This document shows, piece after piece, positions 43,603 to 51,065 of a stretch of 64,000 bases of DNA. Location: positions 658,247 through 722,246 of the forward strand of contig NZ_LMEI01000009.1 in the NCBI RefSeq assembly GCF_001426585.1. The letters run 5' to 3'. A program made the translations under genes and the position numbers. The notes beneath the pieces were generated by a model that saw only the letters and a list, made by a program, of their open reading frames with translations, was not told the origin of the DNA and did not search any database. Every line of letters begins with the position of its first letter. Position 1 is the first letter of the stretch. Origin of the DNA: Streptomyces sp. Root431. GTDB lineage: Bacteria > Actinomycetota > Actinomycetes > Streptomycetales > Streptomycetaceae.

Positions 43603-44625
43603 CTATGCCTGAGTCGTCTCGGCGGGACCCGCCATCGTCGCCACCAGGACCGCCTTGATCGTGTGCATCCGGTTCTCGGCCTCGTCGAAGACGACCGAGT
43701 GCGCCGACTCGAAGACCTCGTCGGAGACCTCCAGCTCGGTCAGTCCGTGCCGGGCGTGGATGTCGCGGCCGACGGCCGTGCCGAGGTCGTGGAAGGCCGG
43801 CAGGCAGTGCAGGAACTTCACGTCCGGGTTCCCGGTGGCCCGCAGCACGTCCATGGTCACGGAGTACGGGGAGAGGGCGGCGATCCGCTCGTCCCAGACC
43901 TCCTTGGGCTCGCCCATCGAGACCCAGACGTCGGTGGCCACGAAGTCGGCGCCGCGGACCCCGTCCGCGACGGACTCGGTGAGGGTGATCGTGGCGCCGC
44001 TCGCCTCGGCGAGCTTGCGGGCCGCGGCGACGATCCCCTCGGCCGGCCAGTAGGCCTCCGGGGCGACGATCCGCACGTCCATGCCGAGCAGGGCGCCGGT
44101 GACCAGGTAGGAGTTGCCCATGTTGAAGCGGGCGTCGCCGAGGTAGGCGAAGGCGATCCCGTCGAGCGGCTTGTCGGTGTGCTCGGTCATGGTGAGCACG
44201 TCGGCGAGCATCTGGGTGGGGTGCCAGTCGTCGGTGAGGCCGTTGAAGACGGGGACTCCCGCGAAGGCGGCGAGCTCCTCGACGGCGGTCTGGCTGTCGC
44301 CCCGGTACTCGATGCCGTCGAACATCCGGCCGAGGACGCGGGCGGTGTCCTTGACCGACTCCTTGTGGCCCATCTGGGAGCCCGAGGGGTCCAGGTAGGT
44401 GGTGGAGGCGCCCTGGTCCGCGGCGGCGACCTCGAAGGCGCAGCGGGTGCGCGTGGAGGTCTTCTCGAAGATGAGCGCGATGTTCGTGCCGCGCAGCCGC
44501 TGGACCTCGGTGCCCGCCTTCTTGGCGGCCTTGAGCTCGGCGGAGAGCGCGATCAGACCGCGGAACTCCTCGGCGGTGAAGTCCAGCTCCTTGAGGAAGT
44601 GGCGGCCGATGAGGTCTGTGGCCAT
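43603..44625 (-). CDS. argF: ornithine carbamoyltransferase (probably catabolic, ArcB-like)
   Basis: A 340-residue ornithine carbamoyltransferase. Carbamoyl-phosphate-binding STRTR (about 57-61), HPTQ (about 135-138), and the ornithine-binding HCLPAFHD loop (about 272-279) are all present, with the SMG motif in WVSMGEPKEVW. The length and long N-terminal helix fit the catabolic/ArcB branch. Placement directly after arginine deiminase supports breakdown of citrulline to ornithine and carbamoyl phosphate; the biosynthetic direction cannot be excluded. The ATG at 44625 follows AGGAGAG by six bases. A terminator lies at 43516-43549. Confidence 0.92.
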   Translation of the reverse strand: MATDLIGRHFLKELDFTAEEFRGLIALSAELKAAKKAGTEVQRLRGTNIALIFEKTSTRTRCAFEVAAADQGASTTYLDPSGSQMGHKESVKDTARVLGRMFDGIEYRGDSQTAVEELAAFAGVPVFNGLTDDWHPTQMLADVLTMTEHTDKPLDGIAFAYLGDARFNMGNSYLVTGALLGMDVRIVAPEAYWPAEGIVAAARKLAEASGATITLTESVADGVRGADFVATDVWVSMGEPKEVWDERIAALSPYSVTMDVLRATGNPDVKFLHCLPAFHDLGTAVGRDIHARHGLTELEVSDEVFESAHSVVFDEAENRMHTIKAVLVATMAGPAETTQA

Positions 44626-44691
44626 GGGACGCTCTCCTGGGGGTACGGGTCGAGGGGACGGCGGCGGTGTGGCGGTCGCGGACTCTGGAAG

Positions 44692-44720
44692 TCTATACGA
44701 ACATCAACATTTATATACAG
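44692..44720 (-). promoter_or_regulatory. AT-rich promoter/operator candidate between arcA and the carbamoyltransferase gene
   Basis: This is the most AT-rich spot of the region. On the minus strand CTGTAT and TATAGA are 17 bases apart and could be -35/-10. The TATA ends and central ATGTTGATGTT give a loose symmetry that may be a regulator site such as an ArgR box, but I see no clear match to a consensus. Confidence 0.35.
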
Positions 44721-44750
44721 CCCCTCCCTCGGCGGAGACCCGCGGACCGC

Positions 44751-45983
44751 TCAGGTCGCGTCCCGCTCCACCGGGCAGCTCATACAGCGCGGGCCGCCCC
44801 TCCCCCGGCCCAGCTCGCTCCCCGGGATCTCGATCACCTCGATGCCCTGCTTGCGCAGATGCGTGTTCGTGGTGACGTTCCGCTCGTACGCCACGACCAC
44901 CCCCGGCTCCACGGCGAGCACGTTGCACCCGTCGTCCCACTGCTCGCGCTCCGCCGCGTGCACGTCCTGTGTCGCCGTCAGGACCCGGATGTCCTGGAGC
45001 CCCAGGGCCGCGGCGATGGCGCTGTGCATGTGCTCCGGCGGATGGTCGGTCACCCGCAGGGACTGGCCCGCGTCGCCCGGTTCGATCGTGTACGAGCGCA
45101 GCATGCCGAGCCCCGCGTACTGCGTGAACGTGTCCTGGTCGACCATCGTCATCACCGTGTCCAGGTGCATGAACGCGCGCCGCTTCGGCATGTCGAGCGC
45201 GACGATCGTGCGCGCCGAACCGGCCGCGAACAGGCCCCGGGCCAGCATCTCCACCGCCTGCGGGGTGGTGCGCTCGCTCATCCCGATGAGCACGGCGCCG
45301 TTGCCGATGACGAGGACGTCCCCGCCCTCGATCGTCGACGGGTAGTCCCGCTGCCCCTCCGACCAGTGGTGGAAGGAGCCCGCCTCGGGACCGGTGAAGA
45401 GCGGGTGGTGCCCGTAGATCGCCTCGAAGTGCACCGTCTCGCGCTGCCGGGCCGGCCAGCGCATCGCGTTGATCGAGACGCCGTCGTAGATCCAGGCCGA
45501 GGTGTCCCGGGTGAAGAGGTGGTTCGGCAGCGGCCCGAGGACGAAGTCGTCCAGGTCGAGGGCGTGGAAGCGGACCGACGTCGGCTCCCGGTGCGCCGCC
45601 AGGAACTCCCGCTTCGTCATGCCGCCGACGAGCGCCTCGCCGAGCGCCCCGGCGTCCAGCGAGTCGAACGCGGCGCGCAGGTGGTCGGCGGCCAGCGGCC
45701 CGTACTCCTTCTCGTCGAAGACCCGGTCCAGGACCAGCGCGCGGGCCGCCGGCACCTCCAGGGCCTCCCGCAGCAGGTCGCCGAAGAGATGCACCTCGAC
45801 CCCGCGGTCGCGCAGCACGTCGGCGAAGCCGTCGTGCTCCTGGCGGGCCCTGCGCACCCAGAGCACGTCGTCGAAGAGGAGGGCGTCCTTGTTGGACGGC
45901 GTGAGCCTCTTCAGCTCCAGATCGGGGCGGTGGAGGATGACGCGGCGCAGCCGCCCGGTCTCGGAATCGACATGGAATCCCAT
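44751..45983 (-). CDS. arcA: arginine deiminase
   Basis: A 410-residue arginine deiminase hydrolysing arginine to citrulline and ammonia. Visible motifs are FTRDTSAW (about 159-166), EGGDVLVIG, the catalytic-His segment FMHLDTVMTM (about 270), and the nucleophile Cys400 in GGPRCMSCP. The length is normal for the family. The ATG at 45983 has AGGATG upstream; the longer in-frame reading has no ribosome site. Together with the carbamoyltransferase and a permease it makes up most of an arginine deiminase pathway; no carbamate kinase gene lies in the window. Confidence 0.93.
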   Translation of the reverse strand: MGFHVDSETGRLRRVILHRPDLELKRLTPSNKDALLFDDVLWVRRARQEHDGFADVLRDRGVEVHLFGDLLREALEVPAARALVLDRVFDEKEYGPLAADHLRAAFDSLDAGALGEALVGGMTKREFLAAHREPTSVRFHALDLDDFVLGPLPNHLFTRDTSAWIYDGVSINAMRWPARQRETVHFEAIYGHHPLFTGPEAGSFHHWSEGQRDYPSTIEGGDVLVIGNGAVLIGMSERTTPQAVEMLARGLFAAGSARTIVALDMPKRRAFMHLDTVMTMVDQDTFTQYAGLGMLRSYTIEPGDAGQSLRVTDHPPEHMHSAIAAALGLQDIRVLTATQDVHAAEREQWDDGCNVLAVEPGVVVAYERNVTTNTHLRKQGIEVIEIPGSELGRGRGGPRCMSCPVERDAT

Positions 45984-46068
45984 GGGCCCATCCTGACGGA
46001 GCCGGGCGGCCTGGGCCCGTCTTTCGGACCCTCGGACCCGCGGTTCTGCGTGCGTCACCTCCGCCGCG

Positions 46069-48705
46069 TCATTTCAGTGCGGAGGCGATGAGGATCAGGG
46101 CGACGAGCACCCCGAGGAAGGCGGCGGTGCGGAGCAGGAATCGGCGGGTGTAGCCGTTGGCGTGGTCGCCGTCCGGCGGTGGGTCGGGGGCTGGGCGGGG
46201 CGGGGTACCGGGCCGGTGGGACTGGTGGGGCGGCGGGGACTCGTAGGGCGGCGGGGCTTGGTGGGGTGATGACGACGCCCGGTAGGACGAGGGGGGTTGG
46301 TGGGGCGAGGACGGCGGGCGGGGCGAGGACTGTTGGTAGGGCGACGACGGTTGGTGGGGCGGCGGGGTGCGCCGCACTCCGTGCGCCTCCTTGAGGAGCG
46401 TGAGCCAGACCGCGTCGGGCAGGCCGGGGCGGTCGCCGTCGACGATCTGCCAGAAGGCCTCGCGGGCCGACGGCGCGGGGCTCGTACGGAGCCGGGACAA
46501 CAGGGCCGCGACCGTGCCGACCGGGGCGTCGCCGCCGCCGAGGAGCGGCCGGACGGCCCAGCGGTGCAGCGCGGCCGCGTTGGACGCGCGCTGCTCCTCG
46601 GGCGGCTCGGTGGCGTCGTGCTCTTCGCCGGGCGACGCGGTCGCCCAGAGCTCCCGGCCGAGGACCACCTCGCACAGCTCGCGGCACGCCGGATGCTCCC
46701 AGGACGGCAGGCGCCGGGCGATCTCCCCGAGGAGGAGCGTGACGACGACGTACTTCTGGGGGCGGCGCAGTGCTTCGAGCAGCTCGCGGCTGCCCGCCCG
46801 TTCGACGAAGCCGCGGGCCTCGTCCACGTCGTACGCGGTCGGCAGCCGGTGCACGAGCCCGGTCTCCGCCTCCCGCTCCCGGCCCCGCAGCTTCCCGACC
46901 CACCCGCGCCGGCCGCCGTTGTCCGGACCGGTCCACTGGGCGCCGACGGACGGGAGGACGGGGCGGGGGTACGGATCGGGCGCCCGGTCCGGAGTGGGGT
47001 GGGATCGGAGGGGTACGGGATCCGGCTCGAGGTCAGGGTCGGGCGTGGAAACGGGGGTCGGGGTGGGGATCGGCGTAGAGATGCGGGCTGGGATGGGGGC
47101 AGGGGTGAGGTCCGGGTCTGGCTCGGGCTTGGGGTCAGGGGTGCGGTCGCGGTCGGGCCGGCGCGGTGGGGCCTCCGTGGCCCAGGGATCGGCTCCGCCG
47201 GGGGTCTCCCCGTGGGATCTGTCCGTGTACGGATCCGGCGCGCGCCGGGGCGGGTCCTGGGGAGGACGGCCGGGCGCGGGCGGGTCCTGACGGCCGCCGC
47301 TCCAGGGCTCCGTAGAGGACGGGGGACGCCCCGCGTCTGCGGGTACGGGCGACCGCTCGGCGTCCGGGGAGACCGGAGGCTTGCGTGCGGGAGGGACGTC
47401 CGGCGTACGGCCGGCGTCCCGAGAGACCGGGGAGCGCCGGGGCTCCGGGGAAACGGTCGGATACCCCGCCTCCGGGTCCCGCTCGGGCCCGTACCCCGGC
47501 CCCGAGTCCCGCTCAGGCCCATACCCCGGCCTAGGGTCCCGCTCGGGCTTGTGCCCCGGCCTCGGGTCTCGCTCGGAGCCGTACCCCGACCCCGAGTCCC
47601 GCTCGGGCTTGTACCCCGAACCCGAGTCCCGCTCCGGCCCGTACCCCGGCTCGGCCCCGTACCCCGGATAGGTCCTGCCCCGCGGCTCCGGCGCAGGCGG
47701 GTAGTCCGTCTCCGGTGCGGCCCGGTGTCGCGGATCCGGCGGCGTGGTCCCGAACCGCGTCTCCCCCGTGGGCGGGAAGCGCGGGTCACGGGACGGGCCG
47801 CTGCGGCGGGTGCCGGCGTCGAGGGTGTCCACGGCGCGGGCCGCCGTGTCGAGGAGGAGGGCCCGGCGGGCGGACGCGGCCTCGTGGAGGGCGCTGCCGA
47901 CGGCGAACTCGCGTCCGTCGCCCTCCGCCACGCCCCGCAGGTGGTGGCGGACGAGCCGGGTCGCGACCTCCTCCGCGCGGTCGCCGGTCCGCTCGCGCGG
48001 GTCGACGCGGCGGCGGCCGGTGTTGGGGCTCGCCGCTCCCGACCAGCGGCCGACGAACACGAAACGCAGCGCGGGCAGTTCGACCGTGTCGTGGCTGGCG
48101 AAGGTCCACCGGCGGTCGACGAGTTCGCCGAACATGCTGTGCAGCCCCCACAGCACGGGGCAGGCGGTGTCGCCCCGTTCGTCGAGGAGGGTGAAGCGGT
48201 CGTCGGGGTGCCGCAGCAACTCCGCGACGGCTCCGGTGAGTTCCTCCGCGACGTACGGAAGGGTCTCGTCGAGCTCTCCCTGCCCCCGGCCCGTCGACGG
48301 TACGAGGACCTCCTCCCGCACCACCGGGAGCCGGCCGCGCGCCTCGGCGAGGTGCGGGGCGGACGCGCCCTCCCAGTTCCAGGCGTGGAGGCCGAGGCAG
48401 ACGGCGGGGTCGAGGAGGGCGAGCGAGCCGACGAGCGCGTGGCAGAGCACGGACGAACCGCCGTCGGCGTCCGTGAAGGGGGTGCGCCGGACCAGCATCA
48501 CGCCCGCGCGCTGCTGGATCCGGATCAGGGCGGGCCTCGTCTCGTCACCGCTCGCCCGGAGCGCGGGACCGAAGACCCGGAAGAGGGTCTCCACCTCCTC
48601 CCGGGTCCCTGACCAGGCCACCGGGCCGAAGCCCGTGCTGCCCGAGGAGTTCTCGCTGTCCCAGCGGAAGACGATCTGGTCGACCTCGTTCTCCGACCGT
48701 GTCAT
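46069..48705 (-). CDS. tail-anchored protein with Pro/Arg-rich repeats, last gene of the tubulin-vWA operon
   Basis: An 878-residue protein of no recognised family. An N-terminal folded domain (about 1-320) starts VFRWDSENSSGSTGFGPVAW and has no catalytic motif I know. A disordered Pro/Asp/Arg linker follows, including six 10-residue repeats of the type GYGPERDSGS (about 352-415). A second folded, helical domain spans about 645-790, then a Ser/Pro-rich linker. A single C-terminal membrane helix (FLLRTAAFLGVLVALILIASAL) ends the protein, so it is tail-anchored with its bulk in the cytosol. The ATG at 48705 overlaps the preceding stop in ATGA. Confidence 0.65.
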   Translation of the reverse strand: MTRSENEVDQIVFRWDSENSSGSTGFGPVAWSGTREEVETLFRVFGPALRASGDETRPALIRIQQRAGVMLVRRTPFTDADGGSSVLCHALVGSLALLDPAVCLGLHAWNWEGASAPHLAEARGRLPVVREEVLVPSTGRGQGELDETLPYVAEELTGAVAELLRHPDDRFTLLDERGDTACPVLWGLHSMFGELVDRRWTFASHDTVELPALRFVFVGRWSGAASPNTGRRRVDPRERTGDRAEEVATRLVRHHLRGVAEGDGREFAVGSALHEAASARRALLLDTAARAVDTLDAGTRRSGPSRDPRFPPTGETRFGTTPPDPRHRAAPETDYPPAPEPRGRTYPGYGAEPGYGPERDSGSGYKPERDSGSGYGSERDPRPGHKPERDPRPGYGPERDSGPGYGPERDPEAGYPTVSPEPRRSPVSRDAGRTPDVPPARKPPVSPDAERSPVPADAGRPPSSTEPWSGGRQDPPAPGRPPQDPPRRAPDPYTDRSHGETPGGADPWATEAPPRRPDRDRTPDPKPEPDPDLTPAPIPARISTPIPTPTPVSTPDPDLEPDPVPLRSHPTPDRAPDPYPRPVLPSVGAQWTGPDNGGRRGWVGKLRGREREAETGLVHRLPTAYDVDEARGFVERAGSRELLEALRRPQKYVVVTLLLGEIARRLPSWEHPACRELCEVVLGRELWATASPGEEHDATEPPEEQRASNAAALHRWAVRPLLGGGDAPVGTVAALLSRLRTSPAPSAREAFWQIVDGDRPGLPDAVWLTLLKEAHGVRRTPPPHQPSSPYQQSSPRPPSSPHQPPSSYRASSSPHQAPPPYESPPPHQSHRPGTPPRPAPDPPPDGDHANGYTRRFLLRTAAFLGVLVALILIASALK
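47461..47650. repeat. 30-bp in-frame tandem repeats, six copies
   Basis: Six degenerate 30-bp units encode a ten-residue module (GYxPERDSGS/PRP) in the linker of the 46069-48705 protein. Confidence 0.8.
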
Positions 48706-51065
48706 CGGACGATTCCCTCCGTAGGCTCCGCCCCGGGCAGCAGCCCGCACATGGCGAACAGGGACAGCAGGGGCGCCAGGACCCGGCGCGGCCGGACCCC
48801 GTGCGGGAAGCGGTCGCCGCGTGCCTGCCCGCCGGTCGCGGCGACGAAGTGCAGGGAGCAGTTCGCGCAGTCGTCGAAGGGCTTGAGCCAGGCGGCGCTG
48901 GCGTGTTGGGCGAGGAAGGCGTACGCGTCCCGGCTCTCGTCCCGCGCCTCGGCGGGGTCGAAGCGGCCGGGCAGGGCCCTGCCGAGCCACCGGTCGACGG
49001 ACGGTTCGAAGCGCACGAGGTCGCTCTTGTTGACGGCGAGCGCGGCCGGCGCCGCGACGAGACCACCGCGCTGCCTCGGGATGCGGTCGAGGACGGTGGC
49101 GAAGGCCTCGTCGCCGAGGTCGCGGCGGCGCAGCCCGCTCTGCTCCCGTACGGGATCGAGGGAGCCGAGGCGGAGGGCGCGCAGCGGGTCCAGGACGAAG
49201 ACGAAGGCGTCGACGCCCATGAGGAAGCGGGCCACCTCGCCGTCCTGTGCGAGGTCCTCGCCCGCGAGGTCGAAGAAGACGACGGGCCGGGGCGTCCCGC
49301 CACCCGCGGAGACGAGCAGCCCGTCGGCGAAACGGGCGAAGGTCTGCTGTCCGGTACGGCCCAACTGCCGCCCCTGCTGAAGGTTCTGCACGCGCTCGCG
49401 CAGATAGGTCCGGTGCGCCTCGGGGTTGAGCGGACGGCTCCGCAGCCCGTACGGCGCGAGGCCGCCGAGCTCGATCTCGCCGAGCATCGCGGCGAGGAGG
49501 TGGGTCTTGCCGACGGAGGAGCTGCCGACGAGGGCGACGGAGAGCGGCTCGCCGTTGGTGAGGTAGGGGACCGGGAGTTCGTGCTCCTCGTCGCCCTCCA
49601 CCGTGTGCGGGCAGAGGTGGTAGGCCTTGCGGAGGGCGTCGGCGACGTGGGCGGGGCGCCGCTCCGCGCTGAGGTCGAGCGGTATCCGGTTGCCCTTGGC
49701 GTCGATGGTGACGAGCAGGCGTTCGTCGTACTCGACGGGGAGCAGGCAGTGCGGGCACATCCGGCTCCGCGAGGGCGCGACCGGCGGGGTTTCGAGCGGC
49801 GAGGACGCGTCGGCGGGGCGGCCGGATCCGTCCCCGCCCCCGAGGATCCGGTCGAAGAGGGTGCGCGCGGAGCGGGGGTCCTCTGCGGCGTCCGACGCGG
49901 GTGACGCGTACGGCTCCGCGCCCGCCAGCCGGTCGTTCTCGAACGCCGCTCGCTTCCGGGCGAGTTGGGTGTCGTACGCGGAACGCCACCGGGCGAGCGG
50001 GTCGGCGGCGCCGAGGGCGGCGGCGAGCGGATCGCGGACGTTCAGGAGCCTCATGAGATCGGCGGGGCGGGGTCGTTCGGCCGCCCTCGGGGAGAAGAGG
50101 CCGCTCTGGGCGAGGGCGGCGAGACGGCGGTAGTCGGCGAGGTCCCCGGGAGGGCCGTCGCCCCGGGAGGGACGGCCGGAGAGAAGGTAGTAGCCGAGCT
50201 GGGCGACGGACCACAGGTCGTCGCGCGGGTCGGCCGCGCCGATCCCCTCGCGCTGCTCGGACGAGGCCCAGGGCGCGCCGCCGAACGGCTCGCGCGTCTC
50301 CCCCGCGCGCACCGCGGCGAAGGGCTCGCAGAGGCGCACATGGGCGCCGTCCCACCGCACGGTGTCGGGTGCGACGGCCCGGTGCACGAGCCCCGCCTCA
50401 CCCATGAGCCGTACGGAAAGGGCGAGTTGGCCGATGATCCGCTCCTGCTCCTCGGGGCCGAGGCGGCCCGCCCACTCGGTGAGCGGGCGGCCGCGGGGCA
50501 GCCGGTACAGCACGAAGGGCTCGGGCGCGGTCAGGTCGAAACCGACGATCCTGGCGAACACGGCCGCGAACTTCTCGGCCCCGTACCGCCGTTCGAGGGC
50601 GACGGCGGCCTCCACCTCGCGTTCGAGCAGGCCGTACGCGCCGGGGTCGACCTGCGCGGACGCGGCCAGCCGGAACTGCACGACCGGCCATCCCGTGCCC
50701 AGGGAGGCGCGGCGCGCGAGGACGCCGGGCCTGCCGGGCGGCCGGCGGTCGTCGCCGTACCGGACGGTGAAGCGGACCTGCTCCTCGTGGGGGGTGAGGA
50801 ACTCCAGCTCCTCGTAATACGGATGCGGGGGGCTCATGGGCTCCCTCAGGTGATCCGGATGATGCGGATCGATCGGGTGGTTGAGCGGGTTCCGCGCGGC
50901 GTCCGGGCCGGGTTCGTCCGGATGGTTCACGTCGTTCACGTCGTTCGGGTCGATCGGATGGTGCACGTCGTTCGGATCGATCGGGTCGTTCGGTTGGTGC
51001 ACGTCGTTCGGGTGGTTCGGGTGGTTCGGGTGGTTCGGGTGGTTCGGGTGGTTCGGGTCTGTCAC
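48702..51065 (-). CDS. pseudokinase - zinc motif - GTPase fusion protein
   Basis: A 787-residue protein, or 711 if it starts at the ATG 50837. Numbered from that ATG, a kinase-like domain covers about 40-270. Its catalytic-loop position reads GLVHRAVAPDTVRW, with Ala for the catalytic Asp of HRD, so it is probably a pseudokinase. CPHC (361-364) and YHLCPH (407-411) form a treble-clef-like zinc site. A P-loop GTPase follows: VGSSSVGKT (438-446), FFDLAGED (Walker B, about 515) and NKSD (about 598). The GTG at 51065 overlaps the previous stop in GTGA and has GGGAG upstream. It adds 76 residues of Asn-His-Pro and Asp-Pro-Asn repeats. Inferred role: GTP-dependent regulation of the tubulin/membrane assembly. 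Confidence 0.7.
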   Translation of the reverse strand: MTDPNHPNHPNHPNHPNHPNDVHQPNDPIDPNDVHHPIDPNDVNDVNHPDEPGPDAARNPLNHPIDPHHPDHLREPMSPPHPYYEELEFLTPHEEQVRFTVRYGDDRRPPGRPGVLARRASLGTGWPVVQFRLAASAQVDPGAYGLLEREVEAAVALERRYGAEKFAAVFARIVGFDLTAPEPFVLYRLPRGRPLTEWAGRLGPEEQERIIGQLALSVRLMGEAGLVHRAVAPDTVRWDGAHVRLCEPFAAVRAGETREPFGGAPWASSEQREGIGAADPRDDLWSVAQLGYYLLSGRPSRGDGPPGDLADYRRLAALAQSGLFSPRAAERPRPADLMRLLNVRDPLAAALGAADPLARWRSAYDTQLARKRAAFENDRLAGAEPYASPASDAAEDPRSARTLFDRILGGGDGSGRPADASSPLETPPVAPSRSRMCPHCLLPVEYDERLLVTIDAKGNRIPLDLSAERRPAHVADALRKAYHLCPHTVEGDEEHELPVPYLTNGEPLSVALVGSSSVGKTHLLAAMLGEIELGGLAPYGLRSRPLNPEAHRTYLRERVQNLQQGRQLGRTGQQTFARFADGLLVSAGGGTPRPVVFFDLAGEDLAQDGEVARFLMGVDAFVFVLDPLRALRLGSLDPVREQSGLRRRDLGDEAFATVLDRIPRQRGGLVAAPAALAVNKSDLVRFEPSVDRWLGRALPGRFDPAEARDESRDAYAFLAQHASAAWLKPFDDCANCSLHFVAATGGQARGDRFPHGVRPRRVLAPLLSLFAMCGLLPGAEPTEGIVR
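50880..51060. repeat. 9-bp/15-bp in-frame repeats encoding Asn-His-Pro and Asp-Pro-Asn-Asp-Val
   Basis: GGTTCGGGT-type 9-bp units at 51010-51057 encode five NHP triplets, followed by degenerate DPNDV/HHPID units. The frame stays open through all of them up to the GTG at 51065. Confidence 0.75.
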
